Positions 1 through 7,944 of a DNA stretch of 64,000 nt are shown here, piece after piece. This stretch comes from CAWAND01 sp963807065. Lineage in GTDB: Bacteria > Chloroflexota > Anaerolineae > Anaerolineales > E44-bin32. The first letter of the stretch is position 1. Every line of letters begins with the position of its first letter. The position numbers were made by a program, and so were the translations under genes. The notes below the pieces were generated by a model, which ran no database searches, was not told the DNA's origin, and worked only from the letters and a program-made list of their open reading frames with translations. The stretch covers positions 744,001-808,000 of the forward strand of contig CAWDZQ010000003.1 in the NCBI GenBank assembly GCA_963807065.1, in the 5' to 3' direction.

Positions 1-187
1 CCGGCTGGTGGCGCTCAATGACCTGGCTGAGTTTGTGAAAAAGATCACTAAGTCGTTCTGGCATGGGCTGCCCGGCCTCGGTGAGCACGGTGCCGTAGTC
101 GACCAGCTCGTACTCACCCGAAGGCAGCCAGCGGACCACACCGAAACCAGTGGTGGCCGTGCCTGGATCAATGCCCAGTGCCAGCAT
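1..187 (-). CDS. ruvC: Crossover junction endodeoxyribonuclease RuvC (N-terminal part, cut by window edge)
   Basis: Only the first 62 codons are in the window; the rest lies beyond base 1. The translation starts MLALGIDPGTATTGFGVV, the RuvC N-terminal strand with the catalytic aspartate at residue 7 (LGIDPG), as in the family. RuvC is the Holliday-junction resolvase that cuts four-way recombination intermediates with RuvAB. The gene starts 17 bases after the yebC stop on the same strand, and yebC-ruvC is a common bacterial gene order, which supports the call. The usual length is about 165 residues, so roughly 100 are missing here. Confidence 0.93.
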   Translation of the reverse strand, partial: MLALGIDPGTATTGFGVVRWLPSGEYELVDYGTVLTEAGQPMPERLSDLFHKLSQVIERHQP

Positions 188-204
188 AGACCCGGGCGGC
201 GCTT

Positions 205-957
205 TCAGGCCGTTTCCAGGAGTTCGACGGCTTCTTCGCTGACCTCCAGATTGGAGAACACCTGTGTCACATCGTCCAGTTCTTCGAGCGAATCGATCAG
301 ACGCATGACCTGGACCGTCTGTTCTGGACTCAGAGGCAGAGCTGCATTGGGCAACCAGCGCAGCTCGGCTTCCTCGGGCTCGATCCCCGCATTCTCCAAC
401 CGATCGTTAATCGCCTTGAACGACTCCACAGGGGCGATGATTTCGATATCGTCGTCGATCAGGACGTCATCTGCTCCGGCCTCGACCACCATCTCGAACA
501 GCTTATCGGCGTCCTTGCCCGTGCCGTCCACCAGATAGTAGGCCGCTCGGTGAAACTGCCAGGCCACCGAACCCGCCTCAGCCATGCTGCCGCCGGACCG
601 GTTGAGGAAATGCCTCAGATCAGCCACGGTTCGATTTCGATTGTCGGTGATGACCTCCACCATGAGGGCCACGCCGTGTGGCCCATACCCCTCGTAGACG
701 ATCTGTTCCAGTGCCTCGCCTTCTTTGTCATCGCCCGTGCCGCGCCGGATGGCACGCTCGATGTTGTCCTTGGGCATGTTCTCGCTCTTGGCGCGTTCCA
801 CAGCCAGACGAAGCGCAAAATTGGTCTCGATGTCACCGCCGCCCTCGTGGGCGGCTACGGCGATCTCGCGAGCCAGGCGCGTGAAGATGCTGCCCCGTCT
901 CTGGTCGTTAGCAGCCTTCTTGCGTTTGATGGTGGACCACTTGGAATGTCCAGACAT
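205..957 (-). CDS. yebC: YebC/PmpR family protein (TACO1-like)
   Basis: The 250-residue product begins MSGHSKWSTIKRKKAANDQ, the YebC signature, and keeps the family blocks RAIRRGTG, YEGYGPHG, DNRNRT and AWQF in order. Family members are annotated as DNA-binding regulators (PmpR), and more recently as ribosome-associated factors that help translate difficult proline stretches, so the exact role is open. The start is the ATG at 957, because MSGHSK is the conserved N-terminus and GAGG lies about 10 bases upstream; an in-frame extension to 990 is not conserved. It precedes ruvC in a probable operon, and an extended -10 element lies about 70 bases upstream. Confidence 0.95.
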   Translation of the reverse strand: MSGHSKWSTIKRKKAANDQRRGSIFTRLAREIAVAAHEGGGDIETNFALRLAVERAKSENMPKDNIERAIRRGTGDDKEGEALEQIVYEGYGPHGVALMVEVITDNRNRTVADLRHFLNRSGGSMAEAGSVAWQFHRAAYYLVDGTGKDADKLFEMVVEAGADDVLIDDDIEIIAPVESFKAINDRLENAGIEPEEAELRWLPNAALPLSPEQTVQVMRLIDSLEELDDVTQVFSNLEVSEEAVELLETA

Positions 958-1027
958 TGTGCACTCATCCTCGCCTGGTAGGTTCCACACTTCACGGGCC
1001 CGGGCCCTGATTCGGGCGGGCAGCTCG

Positions 1028-1036
1028 ATTATACCA
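1028..1036 (-). promoter_or_regulatory. Extended -10 promoter element upstream of yebC
   Basis: On the minus strand the sequence reads TGGTATAAT, an extended -10 (TG-N-TATAAT) with a perfect hexamer, ending 71 bases before the yebC ATG. No convincing -35 is seen, which is normal for extended -10 promoters. Confidence 0.5.
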
Positions 1037-1142
1037 TCGGGGCCCTTCCAGCCTGCCTACCCAGACCCCCCAAAGCTGCCCCGCAGGCTCATCGCCCGCT
1101 GGGCGGTGGGCCTGGGCGAAGGATCGCTTGCTCAAGCCTGGG

Positions 1143-2807
1143 TCAGGACTGCGGCGGCGCGCCTTCGCCGGTGAAGAACTCATCCTGCTGGAGCTTTTCT
1201 TCGGGCAGGAAGAAGGTCAAGATCAATGCCATGGCGGCGAAAATGACCCCCAGCACGAAGATCTGTTGCATTGAGCCCGCCAATGCTGTTTGAACATCAT
1301 GGATAAACGCCTGGTACATCTGGGCCGCCCGATCGCCTCCAAGCACCGTGAACGCAGATTCCACCGCCGCCTGCCCGTTGGCGTTGATCAGACCCTGGGG
1401 ATTCAGCAGGGCCTCGCGCTGCGCCGGGGGGAGGCTTTGCAGGGCCGCGGCCAGCGGGGCGCTCATCTGCGCTCGGAATCGCTCGGTAAAAGCGGAGACC
1501 AGCACCGTGCCCATGATGGGGGTGGCGATAATCCCACCCAGCGAACGCACGAACTGCTGGGCCGAGTTGACAACGCCCATCATGCGATAGGGGAACACGT
1601 TTTGAACGGCGACGTTCAGCAGGGGGAGAATGGAGCCTATGCCCAATCCCATGACCAGCATGTTGCGGACCACAGTCAACGGCTGGGTGGTGGCGTCCAT
1701 CTGGGTCAGCAGGACCATGCCAAGCAGCGCCAGCACCGCCCCCACGATCGCCTGCACCTTGTATCGGCCCGTGCGGCTGATCAGATACCCGCCCACGATG
1801 CTGCCGGTGATGAAGCTAAGCATCATCGGAGTCAAGATCTGCCCCGATGCCTGAGCCGATTCACCCAGGGCGCCCTGCACGTAGAGGGGCAGAAAGGCGA
1901 TGCTCCCGAACATGCCCATCGAGATGAAGAACCCCACCAGGTTGGTGGTCGCAAAGACCCGATTGCGGAACAGCTCGGGTGGGATGATGGGTGCGACTGC
2001 CCGCCGTTCCACCCAAATGAATCCGGCCATCATGATCACCGCCAGGACGAACATGCCGATAATTTGCGGAGAGGCCCAGGGATAAGTCGAGCCGGCCCAG
2101 GTGAAGGCCAGCAGGAGCGGGATCAGGCCGGCGGCCAGGACCACGCTTCCCAGCCAATCCACGTGCCGGGATTCCTCCGTGCGCACGCTTGGGAGTGCGT
2201 ACATGACGGCAACCAGAGCCGCCAACGCCACCGGCAAGTTAATGTAGAAGATCCAGCGCCATCCCCAGCTGTCGGTGATCCAGCCGCCCAGAGTTGGCCC
2301 CACGATGCTGGCCAGCCCGAAAACTGACGATATGACGCCCATCCAGCGCCCGCGTTCGCGCGGGTTGAAGATGTCGCCAATCGTCGCCCGCGGCATGCTG
2401 AGCATCGCCCCGGCGCCCAGCCCCTGGAAGGCACGGGCAATGATCAATTGGGGCATCGTCTGCACCATCCCCGAGCCCATCGAGCCCAGGATAAACAGGC
2501 CCAGGCCCAGGACGTAGAACGGCTTTCGGCCGTAAATGTCGGATAGTTTGCCGTAGATCGGGACCGTGACGGCCGAAGCCATCATGTAGGCTGTGAAAAC
2601 CCATGCGTACAGGCTGAATCCCTGCAGGTCGCCGATGATGACCGGCATGGCCGTGGCCACAATGGTCTGGTCCAACGACGAGAAGAACATCGTGATCAGT
2701 ACCGCGCCGAGCGCCCACCAGCGGCGCGATCCTACGATCTGATTGGTTTTTTGGACGTCTTCCGATCTGAATGCCATCCTTTGGCGGGGCCGTTCTGTAC
2801 TCGCCAC
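1143..2807 (-). CDS. MFS transporter, DHA2 (EmrB/QacA) drug-exporter family
   Basis: The 554-residue product has about 14 predicted membrane segments, the size and layout of DHA2 drug:H+ antiporters. Motif A appears as GKLSDIYGRKP after helix 2 and the antiporter motif C as GPTLGGW in helix 5; FFSSLDQTIVATAMPVI in helix 1 is the DHA2 motif D1 region. It probably exports hydrophobic or cationic toxic compounds, but the substrate cannot be read from sequence. The start is GTG at 2807 with GGAGG six bases upstream. The gene stands alone with its own promoter, overlapped by a palindrome that could be a repressor site. Confidence 0.9.
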   Translation of the reverse strand: MASTERPRQRMAFRSEDVQKTNQIVGSRRWWALGAVLITMFFSSLDQTIVATAMPVIIGDLQGFSLYAWVFTAYMMASAVTVPIYGKLSDIYGRKPFYVLGLGLFILGSMGSGMVQTMPQLIIARAFQGLGAGAMLSMPRATIGDIFNPRERGRWMGVISSVFGLASIVGPTLGGWITDSWGWRWIFYINLPVALAALVAVMYALPSVRTEESRHVDWLGSVVLAAGLIPLLLAFTWAGSTYPWASPQIIGMFVLAVIMMAGFIWVERRAVAPIIPPELFRNRVFATTNLVGFFISMGMFGSIAFLPLYVQGALGESAQASGQILTPMMLSFITGSIVGGYLISRTGRYKVQAIVGAVLALLGMVLLTQMDATTQPLTVVRNMLVMGLGIGSILPLLNVAVQNVFPYRMMGVVNSAQQFVRSLGGIIATPIMGTVLVSAFTERFRAQMSAPLAAALQSLPPAQREALLNPQGLINANGQAAVESAFTVLGGDRAAQMYQAFIHDVQTALAGSMQQIFVLGVIFAAMALILTFFLPEEKLQQDEFFTGEGAPPQS

Positions 2808-2933
2808 GCTTTACCTCCGTTGAGAAACTCGAACGCCCGTTTGGCGCCCAAACGAAAGCCCGCCGGAATGTTTCCGGCGGACCGGCAGCTCCGGGCGGAA
2901 CATCGAGCCGCAATCATTCAAGGCGGCTTAACC

Positions 2934-2975
2934 ATTAGCTGGGCTAATCTATCATACGGATGCGGGCTTCGTCAA
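2934..2975 (-). promoter_or_regulatory. Promoter and overlapping operator-like palindrome upstream of the MFS gene
   Basis: On the minus strand a -35-like TTGACG (2975-2970) is followed 18 bases later by a weak -10, TAGATT (2951-2946); a TATGAT lies close by as an alternative. The perfect inverted repeat ATTAGC-TGG-GCTAAT (2934-2948) overlaps the -10. That placement is typical of operators for TetR or MarR repressors of drug exporters. No regulator gene is adjacent, so the partner is unknown. Confidence 0.4.
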
Positions 2976-3020
2976 GGGGCCGCCGGCAAGGGACGGGTCG
3001 GGTTTGAACCGGATGGGCGG

Positions 3021-3791
3021 TCAGGGGGTGTCGGCCAGGAGATCGCGTAGGGTGCTGATCGTCTCCAGGCTTTGGCCCCGGTAGTGGTTGTTAGCGTAGA
3101 CCAAGGTGACGTCGGAGTTGGTTTCGAGCTGCCTCAAGCGTGGCAACCATTCGCTCAATTCCTGGGCGCTGTAGCTGTAGTTGTAGCGCTCCCAGGCCTC
3201 GTCATGCTGCCACCATTTGTCGTAGTTGCGGCCGTGAAATCGTACGTAACCCACCGGCCCCGTCGCTTTGACCACCGGCGGCATCAAGCTCTTATACTGC
3301 GGCTCATCGACGGCGCAGAACCCGATGCGCAGCTCCTCGAGCAGATCAAAAGTGACATCATTCAGCCAGTTGCGATTGCGAAACTCGACCACCAGTGGCA
3401 GCTCCGCCAAGCCTTCACGGAGTCTTAGCAGGTAACTGCGATTGGCGTCGTTCGCCCCAAACGAATAGGGAAACTGGGCCAGGACGCACGCCAGCTTGTT
3501 GCCTTCGACGAGCGGTGCCACACCGTCGGCGAAAGCCGCGAAGTCGGGCGCCTTCCGCTGATGGGTCAAACTCTGGTGCGCCTTGACGGCGAACCGAAAG
3601 CCATCTGGCGTGCGATCGACCCATCCCTGGACGGTACGCTGGCCCGGTATCCGATAGTAGGTGACATTGACCTCGAGGGTGTCAACCATCTCAGCGATGT
3701 ATGGCAGCCAGTCGCGCTTGGCCAAGCCCGGGGGATAAACGGGACCCACCCAATCTTCGTACGACCATCCGGAAACCCCGAGTTGGATCAC
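3021..3791 (-). CDS. DUF72 family protein (YecE-like TIM barrel)
   Basis: The 256-residue product starts MIQLGVSGWSYEDWVGPVYPPG, the DUF72 N-terminus. It keeps the family landmarks YRIPGQRTVQGWVDRTPDGFRFAVKA, LAQFPYSF, VVEFRNRNW and VYANNHYRGQS in order. DUF72 proteins adopt a TIM-barrel fold; their reaction is not established. The start is GTG at 3791, which overlaps the stop of the upstream alcohol dehydrogenase gene in a GTGA, so the two are translationally coupled. The gene is last in the ino1-adh-DUF72 group. Confidence 0.88.
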   Translation of the reverse strand: MIQLGVSGWSYEDWVGPVYPPGLAKRDWLPYIAEMVDTLEVNVTYYRIPGQRTVQGWVDRTPDGFRFAVKAHQSLTHQRKAPDFAAFADGVAPLVEGNKLACVLAQFPYSFGANDANRSYLLRLREGLAELPLVVEFRNRNWLNDVTFDLLEELRIGFCAVDEPQYKSLMPPVVKATGPVGYVRFHGRNYDKWWQHDEAWERYNYSYSAQELSEWLPRLRQLETNSDVTLVYANNHYRGQSLETISTLRDLLADTP

Positions 3792-4783
3792 AATCGCAGC
3801 ACGGCCGCCCCGTCGATGCGGCTGTTTTTGAGGTCATCAAGGGCCTGGTTGGCATCCTCGAGCGGGTAGAGCTCGACCGTGGGCACGATGGGGATGTCCA
3901 CCGCCAGAGCAAGGAACTCATTGCCATCCTGCCGCGTGAGGTTGGCCACACTGCGAAGGATACGCTCGCCGTAGATCAAATCGTAGCTGAATTCGGGAAT
4001 GGGGCTCATGTGGATGGCGTTGATCGCCAGGGTGCCCCCGGGCCGGAGCTTGGCCAGCATCTTGGGGACCAATCCCCCCGCCGGTGCGAAAGAGACGATC
4101 CGGTCAAGAGGTTCCGGCGGTTCGTCATCGGCGCCGCCGCTCCATTCTGCCCCCAGCCGGCGGGCCAACTCGCGATGGTTTTCACTCCGGGTGAAGACGC
4201 TCACCGGGCAGCCCCAATATCGAGCCACTTGAAGGGCCAGGTGGGCGCTGGCCCCGAAGCCGGCCAGCCCCAACCGCTCCCCTGGCTGAAGTCCAGCCTG
4301 GCGAAGCGATCGATAGCCGATGATCCCGGCACACAGCAAGGGCGCAGCCGTCATGTCGTCGAGGGCGGCCGGCAAATGCAGAGCGTAGGCGGCGGAGGCA
4401 AGCATGGCCTCAGCGTAACCCCCGTCGACGTCGAAACCGGTGAAGCGTGCCTGGGGGCAGAGGTTTTCCCGGCCAGTCCGGCAGAAGTCGCAGGTGCCGT
4501 CGGCATCGTACAGCCAGGGGACCCCGACCCTGTCGCCGACGTGCCAGCCCTCGACCCCTGCGCCCAAGGCTTCCACCTGCCCAACGACCTGGTGCCCGGG
4601 CGTGACCGGCACAGACGAAGGATGGATATCGCCTTCGACGGTATGCAGGTCGGTGTGGCATACGCCACACAGGCGAACCGAGACGAGAAGCTGGCCGCGC
4701 GACGGCGTCGGGCGCGGCAGGTCCTGCAGCTCCAGAGGATGCTCGTCGATGGGCGCCTGTCGGGTGAGGCGGACCGCACGCAC
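3788..4783 (-). CDS. Zinc-binding alcohol dehydrogenase family protein
   Basis: The product is a 331-residue medium-chain dehydrogenase. The catalytic-zinc region GVCHTDLHTVEGD and PGHQVVGQVEALG comes first, followed by the structural-zinc cysteines in CDFCRTGRENLCPQ. The nucleotide-binding turn GLAGFGASAHLALQVA is in the middle. The short length and the GFDVDGGYAEAM block resemble the adh_fam_2 group of zinc alcohol dehydrogenases, which oxidise or reduce alcohol/aldehyde pairs with NAD(P). I chose GTG at 4783, giving VRAVRLTR at the N-terminus, because it follows ino1 without overlap and AAGG lies about 10 bases upstream; longer in-frame versions run into ino1. The substrate is unknown. Confidence 0.85.
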   Translation of the reverse strand: MRAVRLTRQAPIDEHPLELQDLPRPTPSRGQLLVSVRLCGVCHTDLHTVEGDIHPSSVPVTPGHQVVGQVEALGAGVEGWHVGDRVGVPWLYDADGTCDFCRTGRENLCPQARFTGFDVDGGYAEAMLASAAYALHLPAALDDMTAAPLLCAGIIGYRSLRQAGLQPGERLGLAGFGASAHLALQVARYWGCPVSVFTRSENHRELARRLGAEWSGGADDEPPEPLDRIVSFAPAGGLVPKMLAKLRPGGTLAINAIHMSPIPEFSYDLIYGERILRSVANLTRQDGNEFLALAVDIPIVPTVELYPLEDANQALDDLKNSRIDGAAVLRL

Positions 4784-4817
4784 GGGGAGATTGCCTTTCG
4801 ATTGCAGCCGAAACGAG

Positions 4818-5921
4818 CTACGCCTTGGCGACGGCCCCCTTGCCCTTCGCGGCGATGAAGGCCTCGGTCTTGTCACGCGCTACAGAATCCGTGTACTGCT
4901 CCGGCGGACTCTTCATGAAGTACGAAGCCGGCGCCAGAAGCGGGCCCGAGAGGCCCCGGTCAAGCGCCAGTTTGGCGCAGCGTACGGCATCGATCACCAC
5001 GCCGGCCGAATTGGGAGAATCCCACACTTCAAGCTTGAGCTCGATGTTGAGCGGGACGTCGCCGAAGGTCGTGCCTTCCATGCGGATGTAGCACCATTTG
5101 CGGTCGGTCAGCCAGGGCACGTAGTCGCTGGGGCCGACGTGGATGTCCTTCTCGTCCATCTTGTACGGCAGAAGGCTGGTCACGGCCTGAGTCTTGGAAA
5201 TCTTCTTTGACTTCAACCGCTCGCGCTCGAGCATGTTGAAGAAGTCGGTGTTGCCGCCGAAGTTGAGCTGGTAGGTATGATCCATCTTGACGCCGCGATC
5301 ATTGAACAGGGATGTGAGGACACGGTGAGTGATGGTGGCGCCAACCTGGCTTTTGATGTCGTCGCCGATGATGGGCAAATTGCGTTCCTTGAATCGGCCG
5401 GCCCAGTACTCGGAACTGGCGATGAACACTGGGATGCAATTCACCAGCGCGCAACCGGCTTCGAGCACCTGTTCGACGTACCATTTGGTCGCCATCTCAG
5501 AGCCCACGGGCAGATAATTGATGACGACATCGGTCTTAGTTTCTTGGAGGATGCCCACGATGTCATCCGTTGGGCCGGGAGCCTTTTCCACCATCTGCGA
5601 CAGGTACTTGCCGATGCCGTCGTGCGTCATGCCCCGGCGAACGGGAATGCCGAGCTTGGGCACATCGGTGAACTTGATGGTGTTGTTGGGGTGGGCGAAA
5701 ATTGCCTCGCTCAGGTCTTTACCGACCTTGGTCTTCACGACGTCGAAGGCTGCAGAGAATTCGATGTCATGGATGTGGTATCCACCCAAATCGACGTGCA
5801 TCAGGCCCGGGACCTTGTCGCCGGCCTTGGCATCCTTGTAATACTCGACGCCCTGCACCAGAGACGATGCGCAGTTGCCCACCCCGATAATGGCTACCCG
5901 AACCTTCTTCTTAGCTGGCAT
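4818..5921 (-). CDS. ino1: Inositol-3-phosphate synthase
   Basis: The 367-residue product starts MPAKKKVRVAIIGVGNCASSLVQGVEYYKDA, the NAD-binding glycine turn of the actinobacterial/archaeal-type enzyme. It carries NYLPVGSE, NCIPVFIAS, GDDIKSQVGATITHR and QLNFGGNTDFFNM, all family signature blocks. The enzyme converts glucose 6-phosphate to 1L-myo-inositol 1-phosphate with NAD+, the entry to inositol lipids, polar solutes or inositol-containing thiols. The ATG at 5921 has GAGGAGG six bases upstream. Its promoter faces that of the GAF kinase in a shared gap of about 117 bases. What the inositol is used for is not visible here. Confidence 0.94.
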   Translation of the reverse strand: MPAKKKVRVAIIGVGNCASSLVQGVEYYKDAKAGDKVPGLMHVDLGGYHIHDIEFSAAFDVVKTKVGKDLSEAIFAHPNNTIKFTDVPKLGIPVRRGMTHDGIGKYLSQMVEKAPGPTDDIVGILQETKTDVVINYLPVGSEMATKWYVEQVLEAGCALVNCIPVFIASSEYWAGRFKERNLPIIGDDIKSQVGATITHRVLTSLFNDRGVKMDHTYQLNFGGNTDFFNMLERERLKSKKISKTQAVTSLLPYKMDEKDIHVGPSDYVPWLTDRKWCYIRMEGTTFGDVPLNIELKLEVWDSPNSAGVVIDAVRCAKLALDRGLSGPLLAPASYFMKSPPEQYTDSVARDKTEAFIAAKGKGAVAKA

Positions 5922-5964
5922 GCAAGCCTCCTCACTCAGAATGCCGCCGCCACCGTATCAAGCG

Positions 5965-6020
5965 GTTATAGCGGCGGAAAGCTCATTGTAACTTGTCCGC
6001 CAGGGTCGCTGTGCTAAAAT
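5965..6020. promoter_or_regulatory. Back-to-back promoters for ino1 (minus) and the GAF histidine kinase (plus)
   Basis: Plus strand: TTGTCC (5993-5998), 16 bases, TAAAAT (6015-6020), then AAAGGA before the ATG at 6039. Minus strand: GTTACA (5992-5987), 16 bases, TATAAC (5970-5965), reading into ino1. The two -35 elements abut, so polymerase binding at one could affect the other. Confidence 0.45.
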
Positions 6021-6038
6021 CGGTCGAAAGGATACCCC

Positions 6039-7319
6039 ATGGCGGGATCTACGGCCCCATTGACCAAGGATCGACAACTTGATCGGCTGCTTGAAATCAG
6101 CCGAATTCTTTCGTCGACTCTCGACCTGCCCCCTCTCCTGCAGTCGATCGTCGATCTGGCATGCGAACTCACTCGCAGCCAGGCCGCTTCCATCCTGCTC
6201 TACCACGCGGACACCGACGAGCTCCGTTTTGAGGCCGCTACCGGCCAACAGCGCGAAAGCATGAAGGACATCAGCGTTCCACTGGATTCATCGGTGGCGG
6301 GGTGGATCTTCGGCAACGCCCTGCCGCTGGTCATCAAGGACGCCGAGACCGACAAACGAGTCTTCCGAGAAGTCGATCGGGCTTTGAAGTTCGAGACCCG
6401 TTCCATACTGGGCGTCCCGCTGATGGTCAAGCAAGAGCCCATCGGGGTCATCGAAGCCGTCAACAAACTCGACGGAAGGCATTATACCGAAGAAGACCTG
6501 GCGGTCCTTGAGGCCCTGGCCGCTCAGGCGGCGATCGCCATCGAGAACGCCCAACTCCTCAGCCAGCTCAAGCGGGCGAATGCCGAATTGACCCGACTCG
6601 ACCGCATGAAGTCGGATTTCATCGCCATCGCCTCCCACGAGCTTCGCACTCCGCTTGGCCTGATCCTTGGCCATGCCACCTTCATCAAGGATTTTGTCCC
6701 CTCCAAGTATCAGGAACAGATGGAGGTCATTATCCGCAGCGCGATGCGGCTGAAGGAAATCATCGAGGACATGTCGGCCATTGCCCATAGGGATCAGGGG
6801 CAATCACGCGTGCGCCGGATGGAGTTCTCGATCTCAGAACTGGTCAGGACCGTCTCAGGCCGATTCATCCCCGGCGCCAAGAAGAAGAAGGTCGAACTCA
6901 GCTACGATGTCCCGCCTGACGATAAGTTAGAGGTCGAAGGTGACCGGGAGAAGATCGACATCGTCCTCACCAACCTGGTGCGAAATGCGCTGGCGTTTAC
7001 CGATGAAGGGGGACAGGTCGGGATCAAGGCCGAGGAATTGGAAGGCTATGTGCAGGTCTTCGTGGTGGACACCGGCATCGGGATACCGGCTACGGAGATC
7101 GAGCGTGTTTTCGAGCGGTTCTACCAGGTCGAGTCTCATCTGACACGCAAGCACGGCGGCATGGGGCTTGGCCTATCGATCGCCAAGGCGATGGTCGAAA
7201 TGCACAACGGCCAGATCTGGTGCGAGAGCAAGGAGGGTGTGGGCAGCCTGTTCTGCTTTACCCTGCCGACCACCGAAGACCGCGCCGATGCGGCGGCTCG
7301 CGTGTTCAAGACGGCTTAA
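6039..7319 (+). CDS. GAF-domain sensor histidine kinase
   Basis: The 426-residue cytoplasmic kinase has a GAF domain (about residues 15-165, ending in LEALAAQAAIAIENAQLL), a HisKA dimerisation helix with the H-box SHELRTPLGLIL (about 200), and a HATPase domain with NLVRNAL, DTGIGIP, VFERFYQ and GMGLGLSIAKAMVE. No membrane segment is seen, so it should sense a soluble signal through the GAF domain. No response regulator is next to it, so it is an orphan. It has its own promoter (5993-6020) and a clear terminator (7369-7396). The ligand is unknown. Confidence 0.9.
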   Translation: MAGSTAPLTKDRQLDRLLEISRILSSTLDLPPLLQSIVDLACELTRSQAASILLYHADTDELRFEAATGQQRESMKDISVPLDSSVAGWIFGNALPLVIKDAETDKRVFREVDRALKFETRSILGVPLMVKQEPIGVIEAVNKLDGRHYTEEDLAVLEALAAQAAIAIENAQLLSQLKRANAELTRLDRMKSDFIAIASHELRTPLGLILGHATFIKDFVPSKYQEQMEVIIRSAMRLKEIIEDMSAIAHRDQGQSRVRRMEFSISELVRTVSGRFIPGAKKKKVELSYDVPPDDKLEVEGDREKIDIVLTNLVRNALAFTDEGGQVGIKAEELEGYVQVFVVDTGIGIPATEIERVFERFYQVESHLTRKHGGMGLGLSIAKAMVEMHNGQIWCESKEGVGSLFCFTLPTTEDRADAAARVFKTA

Positions 7320-7368
7320 GCCTGCAAAGACCAACCGGCAACGTGCCGGTTGATGCGGCTGACGACGG

Positions 7369-7396
7369 GGCGATCAGATGATCGCCTTTGTCTTTT
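7369..7396 (+). terminator. Intrinsic terminator after the GAF histidine kinase
   Basis: Perfect 7-bp stem GGCGATC/GATCGCC with an AGAT loop, followed at once by TTTGTCTTTT. A second hairpin with arms AACCGGCA/TGCCGGTT (7333-7351) lies just upstream and has no T-run. Confidence 0.75.
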
Positions 7397-7800
7397 AACC
7401 GCAGCCGGGATGTGATCTGTTCTTCTTGGGTGGCCACTTGAGCTGGCCTTCCGCTGACTCCCAAGTGCTCGGCGCTTTCTCACATCTTGTCTACGCCCTA
7501 GACGGGCCCTCCTTCAATGGGTGGCCCCCGCGGCGGCAGGAGGGTGTTTCCCAGTTCCCTTCGCAATCTTGCTTGGAGCGTCCTCGGGCCTCACACCGCC
7601 CAACCGGTGATGGGCCTTGCTCGCCAGTTGTTCCGAGCGCAGTCAAGGTCCCCGACGACTCGACTTTCGCCTGCCTTCCCATGGGGCACGACAAGACAAG
7701 AAAGCGGTGCTGACCAGGGCCGGTTGTGGCTAGATGCTGGAGGCTGGCACCTTTTGGCTCGGTGCATTGCACTCATCGCTCGCAGCTTGCCTTCCGTTCC
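7397..7800. other. About 400 bases with no recognised gene
   Basis: Between the kinase terminator and the tRNA-Pro promoter I find no reading frame with a recognisable product on either strand. Nor do I see the landmark motifs of RNase P RNA, tmRNA or SRP RNA. The short open frames here on both strands look like chance. Confidence 0.5.
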
Positions 7801-7829
7801 TTGTCCGCCACACTGCCTTCGTTTATAAT
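7801..7829 (+). promoter_or_regulatory. Promoter of tRNA-Pro
   Basis: TTGTCC (7801-7806), 17 bases, then a perfect TATAAT (7824-7829), ending 10 bases before the mature tRNA 5' end. Confidence 0.65.
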
Positions 7830-7839
7830 TCGCGGCGTT

Positions 7840-7913
7840 CGGGGCGTGGCTCAGCCCGGTAGAGCGCACGGTTCGGGTCCGTGAGGTCGGCGGTTCGAAT
7901 CCGCCCGCCCCGA
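7840..7913 (+). tRNA. tRNA-Pro (anticodon CGG)
   Basis: This 74-nt cloverleaf folds without mismatch. The acceptor is CGGGGCG/CGCCCCG with discriminator A, the D stem GCTC/GAGC, the anticodon stem CACGG/CCGTG and the T stem GGCGG/CCGCC with loop TTCGAAT. The anticodon loop TTCGGGT places CGG at 7874-7876, reading CCG proline codons; G37 fits tRNA-Pro. The 3' CCA is not encoded. A promoter precedes it and a hairpin follows. Confidence 0.95.
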
Positions 7914-7919
7914 CTGAAG

Positions 7920-7944
7920 ACGGGCTGCCAGTTTGGCAGCCCGT
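7920..7944 (+). terminator. Strong hairpin after tRNA-Pro
   Basis: An 11-bp perfect stem (arms 7920-7930 and 7934-7944, core GGGCTGCCA/TGGCAGCCC) closes on a 3-base loop, 6 bases after the tRNA. It lacks a good T-run, so it may act as a processing or weak termination signal. Confidence 0.5.

Noticed and set aside
33..50. TTGTGAAAAAGATCACTA as a further Rex/CRP-like site
   Set aside because: The right arm is mismatched (ATCACTA), and it lies inside the ruvC coding sequence, unlike the other copies.
1290..2327. 345-codon plus-strand open frame opposite the MFS exporter
   Set aside because: Extremely His/Gln/Asp-rich translation typical of antisense to membrane-protein genes.
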